Positions 1-5,771 of a DNA stretch of 5,771 nt are shown one piece after another (position 1 is the first letter of the stretch; the number at the start of each line of letters is the position of its first letter). Source of the DNA: Woeseiaceae bacterium (GTDB lineage Bacteria > Pseudomonadota > Gammaproteobacteria > Steroidobacterales > Woeseiaceae). Made by a program: the position numbers and the translations under genes. The stretch spans positions 1-5,771 of the forward strand of contig WTCH01000276.1 in the NCBI GenBank assembly GCA_013138675.1. The letters are read 5' to 3'. Under the pieces are notes generated by a model. It was not told the DNA's origin, did no database searches, and saw only the letters and a list, made by a program, of their open reading frames with translations.

Positions 1-1651
1 ATGCGTAATCGGCAAAAGTGAACGCGAGCTCCATCTCGGTAACCTCGCCGTCGGCATTGCGGTACTCGAGCTTCTCGATCGGCCAGTCGTTATCGGCCTG
101 CGGGTTACTACCGAAGCTGATTCGTTCGGCGGCGTGATCGCCGCCATCCGGGTTGACCAATATGAACGGGTGGGCGCGACTCTCCAGAGCGGCACTCGCG
201 ACGAACCAGGCGTCGAGCAGCGGTTTTTTTGTCTTGGTCTGCGTCCCGCGATTAATAAGGTGCAAACTCGCGCGATTGCTGTCGAGCGCGCAAAGGAACC
301 CGGACAACAAATCCTCGTGGCGTGCCGCGGAGGTTTGCGCGACCACAACCTGGCGGTGCCCGATGCCAAGATAGCCGAGCTCGAACCGATACGAATCGAA
401 GGGGTCCTCGCCGGGTTTTGCGGCCGGATTATCATAAGCACGAACCCAGCTCAGCACATGTACCGGAAGGCGGGATCCCAACAGGCGAGAGAATGGCGGC
501 AATCCGTCGCGGGCAAGATAGTCTGCCGATACCAGCGCCACTACCCGGGTAACGAGCTGCATCTCTTCATTAGAGAATGACTGCCAGTCGAAACTGGCGA
601 ACCAGGAATCGTGTATGGCCGGAGTGTACTTGCCGTCGATTTCAAGCGTCGCGATTCTAATCGCGGTGAACAGTCCCGCGAAATTCGCGGCGTCACGCTC
701 GAAGACCTCGCTCGCTGTCGTGCACGGGTCGTCACTTTCGATCAACTCCAGCTCGGGCAGCTTGCTGAATCCGGGGTCGGGGCCCACAAACCTGACCAGT
801 ACCGGGTCGTCCTGCCAGGCCTGCAATGCCTGCAACGCGCGTTCAATTCGGATTCTTCGTTCAGGCAGCATCTCGACCGAACCGTGTGCCCGTTGTTCGA
901 GCATTCCGGACAGGGCGCCGGCGTCAAAATGGCGGGAACCCGAGCCGACGCTGGTTTTTACGCTGCCGGGTTCGTTCGCGTCGGCTGACTTGGCCTTTTC
1001 CACATCGAGTAGCGACTGCAATCCGTGAATGTGTTGGTCAATCTGCTGGCGAAGCTGTTCCCGGCTTTGATCATGTCGGTGCCGAATTGCATGCAACATC
1101 AAATGCAGCGATACGCGCGGTCCGTAACTCAGGAATTGTCCGCCGGGCACTATCGCGTCCTTGAGTCTGTCGAGGTCTGCTTGCAGTTTTTCCCGGTTGC
1201 CCGAATCGAGGTCGAGTTGCTCCTGCAGGGCGGCTGCCGCTTTCGCAAACACCTCGACCGCGTCAACGGGATCAGGACCATCAAGCTTCTGCCTGAGATA
1301 GCGTTCTATCCACGGGAGATTATCTTTCAGAATCCTGGCCTCGCCGGCATCCGGCGCCAGCGCTTCCAGCGATTCGACAAGATGCTCGCCGGCAGGCTTT
1401 GCGAGCACGGACAGGGTCGTGCCGTCGGGAGGAATCAAGTACAGCGGGTACTGATAACGAATGGCAGATGCATCACGATAGGCATTGAGCAGGGCCGGTA
1501 AGACCGCGTCCGACGGTAGCGTGGTAGCCGCTGCGGCGGCCGGTTCGCCATAGTGAAAACGGCGCAGCAGGCCGATCACATCCGTGTCGACGTTACCGTC
1601 GGCGCCGGCCTTGTCGAGCACGTCGTGTTTGCTTTCCGGTACGGAATTCAT
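1..1651 (-). CDS. Unrecognised large protein encoded downstream of korAB (N-terminal 550 residues; gene runs off the left edge)
   Basis: One uninterrupted minus-strand frame runs from ATG at 1651-1649 to the window edge; no stop is visible, so the C-terminus is missing. The start is supported by GGAG at 1657-1660, five bases upstream, and by lying 12 bases after the korB stop, as expected for the third gene of the operon. I do not recognise the family with confidence. Visible features: an acidic N-terminus, two helical charged stretches that could form coiled coils (about residues 136-165 and 190-222), no signal peptide and no membrane segment. Only two cysteines (310 and 454) occur, so there is no Fe-S motif in this part. 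Residues about 448-503 (LLSGFLCALDSNR, then LHLINRG, then ALESRAHPFILVNPDGG) weakly resemble the tail of the thiamine domain of pyruvate/2-oxoacid:ferredoxin oxidoreductases. An accessory or electron-transfer role for KorAB is inferred from context. The coding call is secure, the function is not. Confidence 0.85.
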   Translation of the reverse strand, partial: MNSVPESKHDVLDKAGADGNVDTDVIGLLRRFHYGEPAAAAATTLPSDAVLPALLNAYRDASAIRYQYPLYLIPPDGTTLSVLAKPAGEHLVESLEALAPDAGEARILKDNLPWIERYLRQKLDGPDPVDAVEVFAKAAAALQEQLDLDSGNREKLQADLDRLKDAIVPGGQFLSYGPRVSLHLMLHAIRHRHDQSREQLRQQIDQHIHGLQSLLDVEKAKSADANEPGSVKTSVGSGSRHFDAGALSGMLEQRAHGSVEMLPERRIRIERALQALQAWQDDPVLVRFVGPDPGFSKLPELELIESDDPCTTASEVFERDAANFAGLFTAIRIATLEIDGKYTPAIHDSWFASFDWQSFSNEEMQLVTRVVALVSADYLARDGLPPFSRLLGSRLPVHVLSWVRAYDNPAAKPGEDPFDSYRFELGYLGIGHRQVVVAQTSAARHEDLLSGFLCALDSNRASLHLINRGTQTKTKKPLLDAWFVASAALESRAHPFILVNPDGGDHAAERISFGSNPQADNDWPIEKLEYRNADGEVTEMELAFTFADYA

Positions 1652-1663
1652 CGTTGCTCCGAG

Positions 1664-2617
1664 CTAGATGGCGAAGTTATCCAACGCCTTGTTCATGCCG
1701 GCGAGTCTCTCGTCGACGCTCATCTCCAGGCCGACCGAGGTCATCATGTCGTAACGTGGTGCATCCGGATTGTGATAGAGAATTCCCAACGGCAGGACTG
1801 AATCGTCGGCCGCGATTGCGAGGGCGGCCGCGATGTCCGACGGGTCATGCTCAGCCTGGTTCGGGAATAGTCGCTTGACGTTATCGTCGACCTGTACACC
1901 ATTCTCGTGTGTGAGCAGTTGCATCCTCGCCGGTTCATCCTGCAAGGTCTTGCAGATCGATTCCACATACACCGGGCAGCGCTGGATAATTCGGACGAAA
2001 CTGGTTCCCTTGTGTTCGTGCGCTTTCTTTATCACCTCGTGCCGGAGTGGGGCGTTCCAGTCAACGATTTGGGCGACGAAGGAAATATTCGTGACGCCGA
2101 GAGTAACTGTTAGCGGATTCAGCGGCGGCAGCAATGCGCCAGACGGATGCGTATTGGTCGGTACATCCAAAGGCGTGGTGGGAGACGTTTGTTTCTTGGT
2201 CAGTCCGTAGATGCCGTTATCGAATACCAGCAAGGTAATATCCATGTTGTAACGCATCGCGTGTATCCAGTGTGCAGCCCCGATCGAGAAACAGTCACCG
2301 TCGCCGGTCGCAACCCAGACATCCAGATCGGGACGCCTCGATTTGACACCGCAGGCGACCGGCAGCGCACGCCCATGCAGGCCGTGAAAGCCGTAGGTCT
2401 TCATGTAATGCGGCAGGCGGCTGGAGCAACCGATACCAGATACGGCTACTGTTTTCTCGGGCTTGACCTGGGACTCCCGGCAGACCCGGTGTACCGCGGC
2501 CAGGATTCCGTGGTCGCCGCAACCGGTGCACCAACGGGGTTCTGCACCGCAATAATCTTCTAATGTGAAATATCGGTCCTTGACCTCGAGGGACCAGTCA
2601 CCTTTTAAGCCGAACAT
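1664..2617 (-). CDS. korB: 2-oxoacid:ferredoxin oxidoreductase beta subunit (KorB type, thiamine diphosphate and [4Fe-4S] subunit)
   Basis: This 317-residue cytoplasmic subunit carries thiamine diphosphate and the proximal [4Fe-4S] cluster that takes electrons from the 2-oxoacid to ferredoxin. Seen directly: WCTGCGDHG (Cys30, Cys33), GIGCSS (Cys64) and QRCPVY (Cys214) supply the four cluster ligands in the order known for this family. GDGD at 105-108 leading to DNGIYGLTKKQ (Asn134) is the TPP/Mg2+ motif. HGRALPVACGVK near 81-92 is also typical. The length matches family members (about 290-350 residues). The ATG at 2615-2617 has AAGGAG at 2625-2630 with 7-base spacing, and it overlaps the end of korA by 13 bases, suggesting translational coupling. 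The TAG stop is at 1664-1666. Substrate is probably 2-oxoglutarate, but motifs alone do not exclude pyruvate or other 2-oxoacids. The gene looks intact. Confidence 0.95.
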   Translation of the reverse strand: MFGLKGDWSLEVKDRYFTLEDYCGAEPRWCTGCGDHGILAAVHRVCRESQVKPEKTVAVSGIGCSSRLPHYMKTYGFHGLHGRALPVACGVKSRRPDLDVWVATGDGDCFSIGAAHWIHAMRYNMDITLLVFDNGIYGLTKKQTSPTTPLDVPTNTHPSGALLPPLNPLTVTLGVTNISFVAQIVDWNAPLRHEVIKKAHEHKGTSFVRIIQRCPVYVESICKTLQDEPARMQLLTHENGVQVDDNVKRLFPNQAEHDPSDIAAALAIAADDSVLPLGILYHNPDAPRYDMMTSVGLEMSVDERLAGMNKALDNFAI

Positions 2618-4773
2618 GCTTCTGCTCCTTCTGTCTCGGTGATATTCGCTTCAATGACTTTGCCGATGGTGCCAGGTTGTAGCGGGTGACCCGGAACCAT
2701 GGACCAGCAATCGATATCTATTAGCGTATGCGCGCGCAGCACGATCGCGAGCTGTGAATAGCGGCGGTTTTCTTCGTTGATCAAAGGCGAATCAAGATCG
2801 TCGCTGTAATTGATCTCGATGGTCATCACCTTCTTGAATCCCGAAAAGATCTTCTTCAAACCAGGCTCGAGCGGCGACAAGAATCTGAGGTGGACCGAAG
2901 ACACCCTGTGACCCTGCGCCCTCGCGCGGTCGACTGCCTCCTCAATTGCGCCCAGCGTTGATCCCCAACCGACGATCAACAGATCCCCGGTAGGATCGCC
3001 ATGGATCTCGGGAGGCTTCAATGTCGCGCCCAGTGCCGCCAGCTTGCGGCTGCGCATATTCATGCCTTCCTGGTTTGAAGCTGAGTCGTATGCGATCTTG
3101 CTATTTCGGTTGTGTGCGAGGCCGGTGAGGACGTACTCGCCGCCGCGCATGCCGGGAATAGGCCTTTCCGACAAGCCGCTCGTCTCGTCCCAATTGTACG
3201 GCGAAACTTCCTTGTCCCAGGCTGACTGGTCCAGCGGTGGTGCAAACCACTCATCCGTGACTTCGGGCCGTTCTATCGGTTGGACACCAGTAGCGAGATT
3301 CGCGTCCGTTAGCATGAGCACCGGCATGCGGAACGACTCGGCCAGTTTGCGAGCCATGACCACGAAGTGGAAGCACTCCGAGATTGTGGTTGCAGCAATA
3401 ACGATCTTGGGTGCATCGCCCGCAGCACCGTAAAGGCTCGAGAGCAGGTCGCCCTGTTCGACCTTGGTCGGAAGACCCGTGGACGGACTGCCGCGCTGTA
3501 CGTCGATAATAACCAATGGAACCTCGGCCATGACAGCGAGACCGATCATCTCGGTCTTCAACGCCATCCCCGGGCCAGAGGTGATCGTGCAGGCAGTCTT
3601 GCCTGCATAGGATGCACCGATGGCAAAACCGATTGCGGCAATTTCATCCTCAGCCTGGTGCACAAAGCCACCGGTCAGATGAAAGTCTTCGGCAAGATAA
3701 TGAGATGCCGATGTCGCCGGGGTGATCGGATACATCGCGACCATTTCTATGCCAGCAGCCATGACCCCGAGTCCCACCGCGGTGTTGCCGTTGATAACGA
3801 CCGGTGATTTCATGAGATCTTCCTCGGCCGTGGGAATCTCGAACGCGTAGTCCAGATTTTCCTGTGCGAAAGCATAGCCGGCATCGAACAGGTCATGATT
3901 GATCTTGATGACCTTCTCGCTTTTCTTCTTGAATATTTTTGCGATCTCATTCTTGGCTGTATCGGTATCGCGACCAAAAATTCTGCACAGCATCCCGAGC
4001 ACAAACATGTTCTTGCCCTTGCGAGGGTCGGGTACAAGCTTGAGGCATTCTTTCTGGATCGGCAGTTCATGAACGACCAGTCCCTGCGCGGCGAAATCGG
4101 CGAGCGCGTCCTTGTACTGATCGCGAATTTTCTCTTCGGGATCTTCGGCCCACATGCTTTCCAGCAAGACGACCGTGCCTTTCTTATACGCGTGATTTTC
4201 GATACGGGAGTAGAGCACCTGCTCGTTAAACGCGACGACCATTTCCGCTTCGTCGCCCATATTGGTCATTTCCTTCGACCCCATGCGGACGCGGATGCCG
4301 CTGGCGCCCTGGCGTTCTCTCGCGGGCGGCTGGATTTCGGCCGGAATGATTTCTACCGTCCAGACACCGTTGCCCATCTTGCCGCTCACCAGTCCAAGGA
4401 TCTGGCCGCATTTTTGTGCGCCCTCTCCGGAATCGCTCACGATCTCTACGATGTACTCATCAACCTGCTTGGCGCCCGCTGTTTTTACAGGGGACGCAAC
4501 TTCGATATCAACCATGTTCGATTCCTGATTTGCTGACTTGCTGTCTGTCTCTTTGTGAGCTTTCTCAATCCTGGCGCGAAATTCTTCTGCCACGGTCCAT
4601 CGCGCTTCCTGGGCTTGTTCCAGATCATGCGTATGCAGCGATTTCCGCAGGTCGTAACCCAATATCTCTCTCAAAGCTTGCGGTACTGCGACCTTGACCC
4701 ACCAGGTCTCATTCCTCTTAAAGAGGTATTTGGTATCAACTGCGGTGTCAGTCTTTGTCATTGGTCTTCCCAT
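2605..4773 (-). CDS. korA: 2-oxoacid:ferredoxin oxidoreductase alpha subunit (KorA type, fused gamma-alpha) with an extra integrase-like N-terminal domain
   Basis: The 722-codon frame encodes the partner of KorB; together they interconvert a 2-oxoacid plus CoA and acyl-CoA plus CO2 with ferredoxin as electron carrier. Domains: residues about 15-72 resemble a phage-integrase N-terminal domain; 73-100 is a hydrophilic linker; about 105-320 is the gamma domain (SGEGAQKCGQI at 115-125, then RERQGASGIRVRMGS at 152-166); about 323-495 is the pyrimidine-binding alpha domain with YPITPAT at 348-354 and VQRGSPSTGLPT at 425-436; about 590-690 is the transketolase-C-like region. From Met87 the protein would be 636 residues, close to ordinary KorA, so the first 86 residues are surplus. 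Candidate starts: 4773 (weak AAGG three bases upstream), 4761 (Met5, GGAAG four bases upstream) and 4515 (Met87, AGGA seven bases upstream). Enzyme identity is very secure; the true start is not. The TAA stop overlaps korB. Confidence 0.93.
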   Translation of the reverse strand: MGRPMTKTDTAVDTKYLFKRNETWWVKVAVPQALREILGYDLRKSLHTHDLEQAQEARWTVAEEFRARIEKAHKETDSKSANQESNMVDIEVASPVKTAGAKQVDEYIVEIVSDSGEGAQKCGQILGLVSGKMGNGVWTVEIIPAEIQPPARERQGASGIRVRMGSKEMTNMGDEAEMVVAFNEQVLYSRIENHAYKKGTVVLLESMWAEDPEEKIRDQYKDALADFAAQGLVVHELPIQKECLKLVPDPRKGKNMFVLGMLCRIFGRDTDTAKNEIAKIFKKKSEKVIKINHDLFDAGYAFAQENLDYAFEIPTAEEDLMKSPVVINGNTAVGLGVMAAGIEMVAMYPITPATSASHYLAEDFHLTGGFVHQAEDEIAAIGFAIGASYAGKTACTITSGPGMALKTEMIGLAVMAEVPLVIIDVQRGSPSTGLPTKVEQGDLLSSLYGAAGDAPKIVIAATTISECFHFVVMARKLAESFRMPVLMLTDANLATGVQPIERPEVTDEWFAPPLDQSAWDKEVSPYNWDETSGLSERPIPGMRGGEYVLTGLAHNRNSKIAYDSASNQEGMNMRSRKLAALGATLKPPEIHGDPTGDLLIVGWGSTLGAIEEAVDRARAQGHRVSSVHLRFLSPLEPGLKKIFSGFKKVMTIEINYSDDLDSPLINEENRRYSQLAIVLRAHTLIDIDCWSMVPGHPLQPGTIGKVIEANITETEGAEACSA
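4523..4526 (-). promoter_or_regulatory. Internal Shine-Dalgarno for the ordinary KorA start (Met87)
   Basis: On the minus strand AGGA is followed by seven bases and then ATG at 4513-4515, giving a protein starting MVDIEVASPV. The spacing is the same as for korB (AAGGAG, seven bases). It is better placed than the AAGG lying only three bases from the ATG at 4773. Starting here yields a 636-residue KorA of ordinary length without the integrase-like domain. A four-base match can arise by chance, so this remains a candidate. Confidence 0.45.
4558..4731 (-). other. Integrase N-terminal-like (DUF6538-type) domain fused in frame upstream of KorA
   Basis: Residues about 15-72 of the korA frame read KYLFKRNETWWVKVAVP, then LREILGYDLRKSLHTHDL, then EQAQEARWTVAEEFRARIE. 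This follows the pattern of the short domain ahead of many tyrosine recombinases: a tyrosine and basic start, an aromatic W-W/Y strand, a V-P turn, an LRxxLG segment, K/R-SL-x-T-x-D, then a helix rich in A, E and R. That recognition is from memory of the family, not a search. No SAM-like core or catalytic recombinase domain follows; the frame continues through a Lys/Glu/Ser/Asn-rich linker into the KorA gamma domain. It may be a functional fusion (for example DNA or partner binding) or a remnant of an integrase gene captured upstream of korA. The absence of stops or frameshifts across it suggests it is still translated. Confidence 0.7.
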
Positions 4774-4789
4774 GTACCTTACGGTGCCT

Positions 4790-4815
4790 AGCTCCCTGAA
4801 ATTCGGAGCTTTTTT
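4790..4815 (+). terminator. Possible intrinsic terminator or attenuator-like hairpin with T tract
   Basis: AGCTCC (4790-4795) can pair with GGAGCT (4805-4810) around a nine-base loop, and the second arm runs into six T residues (4810-4815). Read on the plus strand this is a short, weak rho-independent terminator. It would stop plus-strand transcripts arising antisense within korA before they reach the PQQ gene. On the minus strand the same hairpin would sit in the kor 5' leader, about 16 bases before the ATG at 4773, without a T tract after it. The stem is only six pairs, so chance is a real alternative. Confidence 0.35.
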
Positions 4816-4829
4816 GCTCTGGTTATTGC

Positions 4830-4856
4830 AATATACGGATGGGTTAAAGTGTGCAA
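4830..4856 (-). promoter_or_regulatory. Candidate sigma-70-type promoter for the kor operon
   Basis: On the minus strand TTGCAC (4851-4856) is followed after 15 bases by TATATT (4830-4835), which matches the TATAAT consensus at five of six positions. The -35 match is poor (three of six) and the spacing is short; shifting the -35 to TTTGCA gives 16 bases. It would place the kor transcript start about 50 bases upstream of the ATG at 4773. This is pattern matching by eye only. Confidence 0.3.
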
Positions 4857-4964
4857 ACAGCGGATCTGTACCTGTACCTTTGGAATGTGAACCGAACGTC
4901 GTCTTTTGGATATAGGGATAAGCCGAAGCGGCGTAAGGAAACTAGTAGACTGACCGAAGAAAAC

Positions 4965-4970
4965 GGGGAG
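4965..4970 (+). promoter_or_regulatory. Shine-Dalgarno of the PQQ dehydrogenase gene
   Basis: GGGGAG lies seven bases before ATG at 4978-4980. This fixes the start of the plus-strand gene, and the resulting protein begins with a proper lipoprotein signal peptide, which independently supports the choice. Confidence 0.8.
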
Positions 4971-4977
4971 AAAACTA

Positions 4978-5771
4978 ATGAGAACACCGATAATTTTGGG
5001 GGTCATCGCATCATCTTTTCTAGTTGCATGCACGACAGAGCAAGATGTCGAGACGGCAGCAGCGCCTGGCTCGCATACGGCCAACGTTACACTCGTCGAT
5101 GACGCAGCCATGGCCGATGAATCGGCCGGCGAAAACTGGCTTGCGTACGGGCGTACCTACAGCGAACAACGCTTCAGTCCGCTGGATCAAATCAACGCCG
5201 GCAACGTATCGGGGTTAGGTGTCGACTGGTACATGGATCTCCGGAACGCACGCGGTCTCGTATCCACGCCGCTCGTTGTTGATGGCGTCATGTACTTCGT
5301 CGAAAGTATGAATCGTATTCGAGCGGTCAACGCAACATCCGGTGACGAAATCTGGATGTTCGATCCACGGGTCGCCGATCATTCCGACATGCGGGTTGGC
5401 TGGGAACATAATCGTGGCATAGGCATCTGGAAGGACAAGGTCTACCAGGCCACGTGGGACGGCCGGTTGATTGCTATCGATCGCGCAACGGGCGAGCAGG
5501 CCTGGAGCGAGCGCATCTACGATGCCGGCATGCCGCTCTATAACACCGGCGCGCCGAAGATCTTCAAAGGCAAGGTCATGATCGGCAGCGGTGGTACCGA
5601 GGCGGGTCCGAACCGTGGCTACGTGACGGCTTACGACGCAGAAACCGGCGAACACGCCTGGCGTTTCTACATCGTGCCCGGCAATCCCGCCGACGGCTTC
5701 GAGAACGATGCCATGAAAATGGCCGCTGAGACATGGACTGGCGAGTGGTGGAAGTTTGGTGGCGGCGGCAA
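4978..5771 (+). CDS. PQQ-dependent alcohol dehydrogenase-type quinoprotein, lipoprotein (N-terminal 264 residues; runs off the right edge)
   Basis: The product is probably an envelope enzyme that oxidises an alcohol or related substrate with pyrroloquinoline quinone, passing electrons to the respiratory chain. Residues 1-17 form a signal peptide ending in the lipobox LVAC, with Cys18 as lipidation site; the +2 residue is Thr, which fits outer-membrane sorting. The quinoprotein fold follows: WLAYGRTYSEQRFSPLDQIN (54-73) is the typical first strand region. ATSGDEIW, RATGEQAW and AETGEHAW near 119-126, 169-176 and 221-228 are tryptophan-docking repeats of the eight-bladed propeller. NRGIGIW at 145-151 and GGTEAGPNRGYVTAYD at 205-220 match active-site segments; Glu208 is the likely metal ligand. 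EWWKFGGGG at the edge is also characteristic. The vicinal Cys-Cys seen before NRG in classic methanol and ethanol dehydrogenases is absent. Any C-terminal heme c domain, and the substrate, cannot be judged. It is transcribed away from kor. Confidence 0.92.
   Translation, partial: MRTPIILGVIASSFLVACTTEQDVETAAAPGSHTANVTLVDDAAMADESAGENWLAYGRTYSEQRFSPLDQINAGNVSGLGVDWYMDLRNARGLVSTPLVVDGVMYFVESMNRIRAVNATSGDEIWMFDPRVADHSDMRVGWEHNRGIGIWKDKVYQATWDGRLIAIDRATGEQAWSERIYDAGMPLYNTGAPKIFKGKVMIGSGGTEAGPNRGYVTAYDAETGEHAWRFYIVPGNPADGFENDAMKMAAETWTGEWWKFGGGG

Larger units (their letters stand above)
4774..4977. promoter_or_regulatory. Divergent intergenic region between the kor operon and the PQQ dehydrogenase gene
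   Basis: These 204 bases are the only substantial non-coding stretch and must hold the start signals of both divergent units unless promoters lie within genes. It is visibly more AT-rich than the flanking genes. It contains a hairpin followed by six T (4790-4815), a candidate minus-strand promoter (4830-4856), a tandem CTGTAC duplication (4866-4877) and the Shine-Dalgarno of the plus-strand gene (GGGGAG, 4965-4970). No convincing -35/-10 pair for the plus-strand gene was found; TATAGG at 4911-4916 is the best -10-like string but has no good partner. No tRNA, attachment site or small gene was seen. Confidence 0.6.

Noticed and set aside
134..1501. Three plus-strand open frames in a row (134-580, 611-988, 1025-1501)
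   Set aside because: They are antisense to a single uninterrupted minus-strand frame from 1651 to the edge that has a good ribosome binding site and operon position. The plus frames give Arg/Gln-rich, domain-free translations.
3895..4536. Plus-strand open frame of 213 codons opposite korA
   Set aside because: Antisense to the clearly conserved gamma domain of KorA; the translation shows no recognisable domain.
4516..4773. Active integrase gene or mobile element with attachment site
   Set aside because: Only the small N-terminal domain is present; there is no catalytic recombinase domain, no tRNA and no flanking direct repeats visible in the window.
4911..4920. TAGGGATAA, resembling the first half of the I-SceI homing endonuclease site
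   Set aside because: Only half of the 18-base site is present and nothing nearby suggests an intron or homing endonuclease; chance match.
5215..5655. Minus-strand open frame of 146 codons opposite the PQQ dehydrogenase
   Set aside because: It lies opposite well-conserved quinoprotein propeller motifs and has no recognisable features.
1..5771. CRISPR array, rRNA, tRNA, insertion sequence or defence system
   Set aside because: No regularly spaced repeats, tRNA-like cloverleaf, terminal inverted repeats or transposase/nuclease motifs were seen; nearly all bases are accounted for by the four coding regions.

Overview
The window looks like a piece of a bacterial chromosome of moderately high GC, most likely proteobacterial and plausibly a gammaproteobacterium. 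That guess rests on the proteobacterial-style Shine-Dalgarno sites, a two-subunit 2-oxoacid:ferredoxin oxidoreductase and a lipoprotein-anchored PQQ dehydrogenase. No rRNA or other phylogenetic marker is present, so the lineage is inference.

Layout: positions 1-4773 hold a tightly packed three-gene operon on the minus strand, read from right to left. It starts with a KorA-type alpha subunit (fused gamma and alpha domains, 2605-4773). This is followed, with a 13-nt overlap, by the KorB-type beta subunit (1664-2617, TPP domain with [4Fe-4S] cysteines). After a 12-nt gap comes a large unrecognised gene that is open from 1651 to the left edge (550 codons visible, no stop). A 204-bp intergenic region (4774-4977) separates this operon from a divergent plus-strand gene (4978 to the right edge). 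That gene encodes the N-terminal 264 residues of a lipoprotein PQQ-dependent alcohol dehydrogenase-type beta-propeller. Almost every base outside the 204-bp spacer is coding.

Function: KorA and KorB together form an enzyme that oxidatively decarboxylates a 2-oxoacid (2-oxoglutarate is the likeliest substrate) to the acyl-CoA and reduces ferredoxin, or runs in reverse. The third gene is translationally close to korB and is probably an accessory or electron-transfer partner, but its role cannot be read from the visible part. The PQQ enzyme is a separate, envelope-located oxidation module with its own ribosome binding site. Divergence from a shared spacer is the only visible link to the kor operon.

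The most unusual feature is at the N-terminus of KorA. The reading frame carries about 86 extra residues, and residues about 15-72 look like the small N-terminal domain that precedes tyrosine recombinases (phage integrase arm/DUF6538-like). This is joined in frame, through a hydrophilic linker, to an otherwise complete 636-residue KorA. The ancestral KorA start (Met87, position 4515) still has its own Shine-Dalgarno sequence, so the gene may encode a true fusion, two isoforms, or a normal KorA behind an integrase relic.
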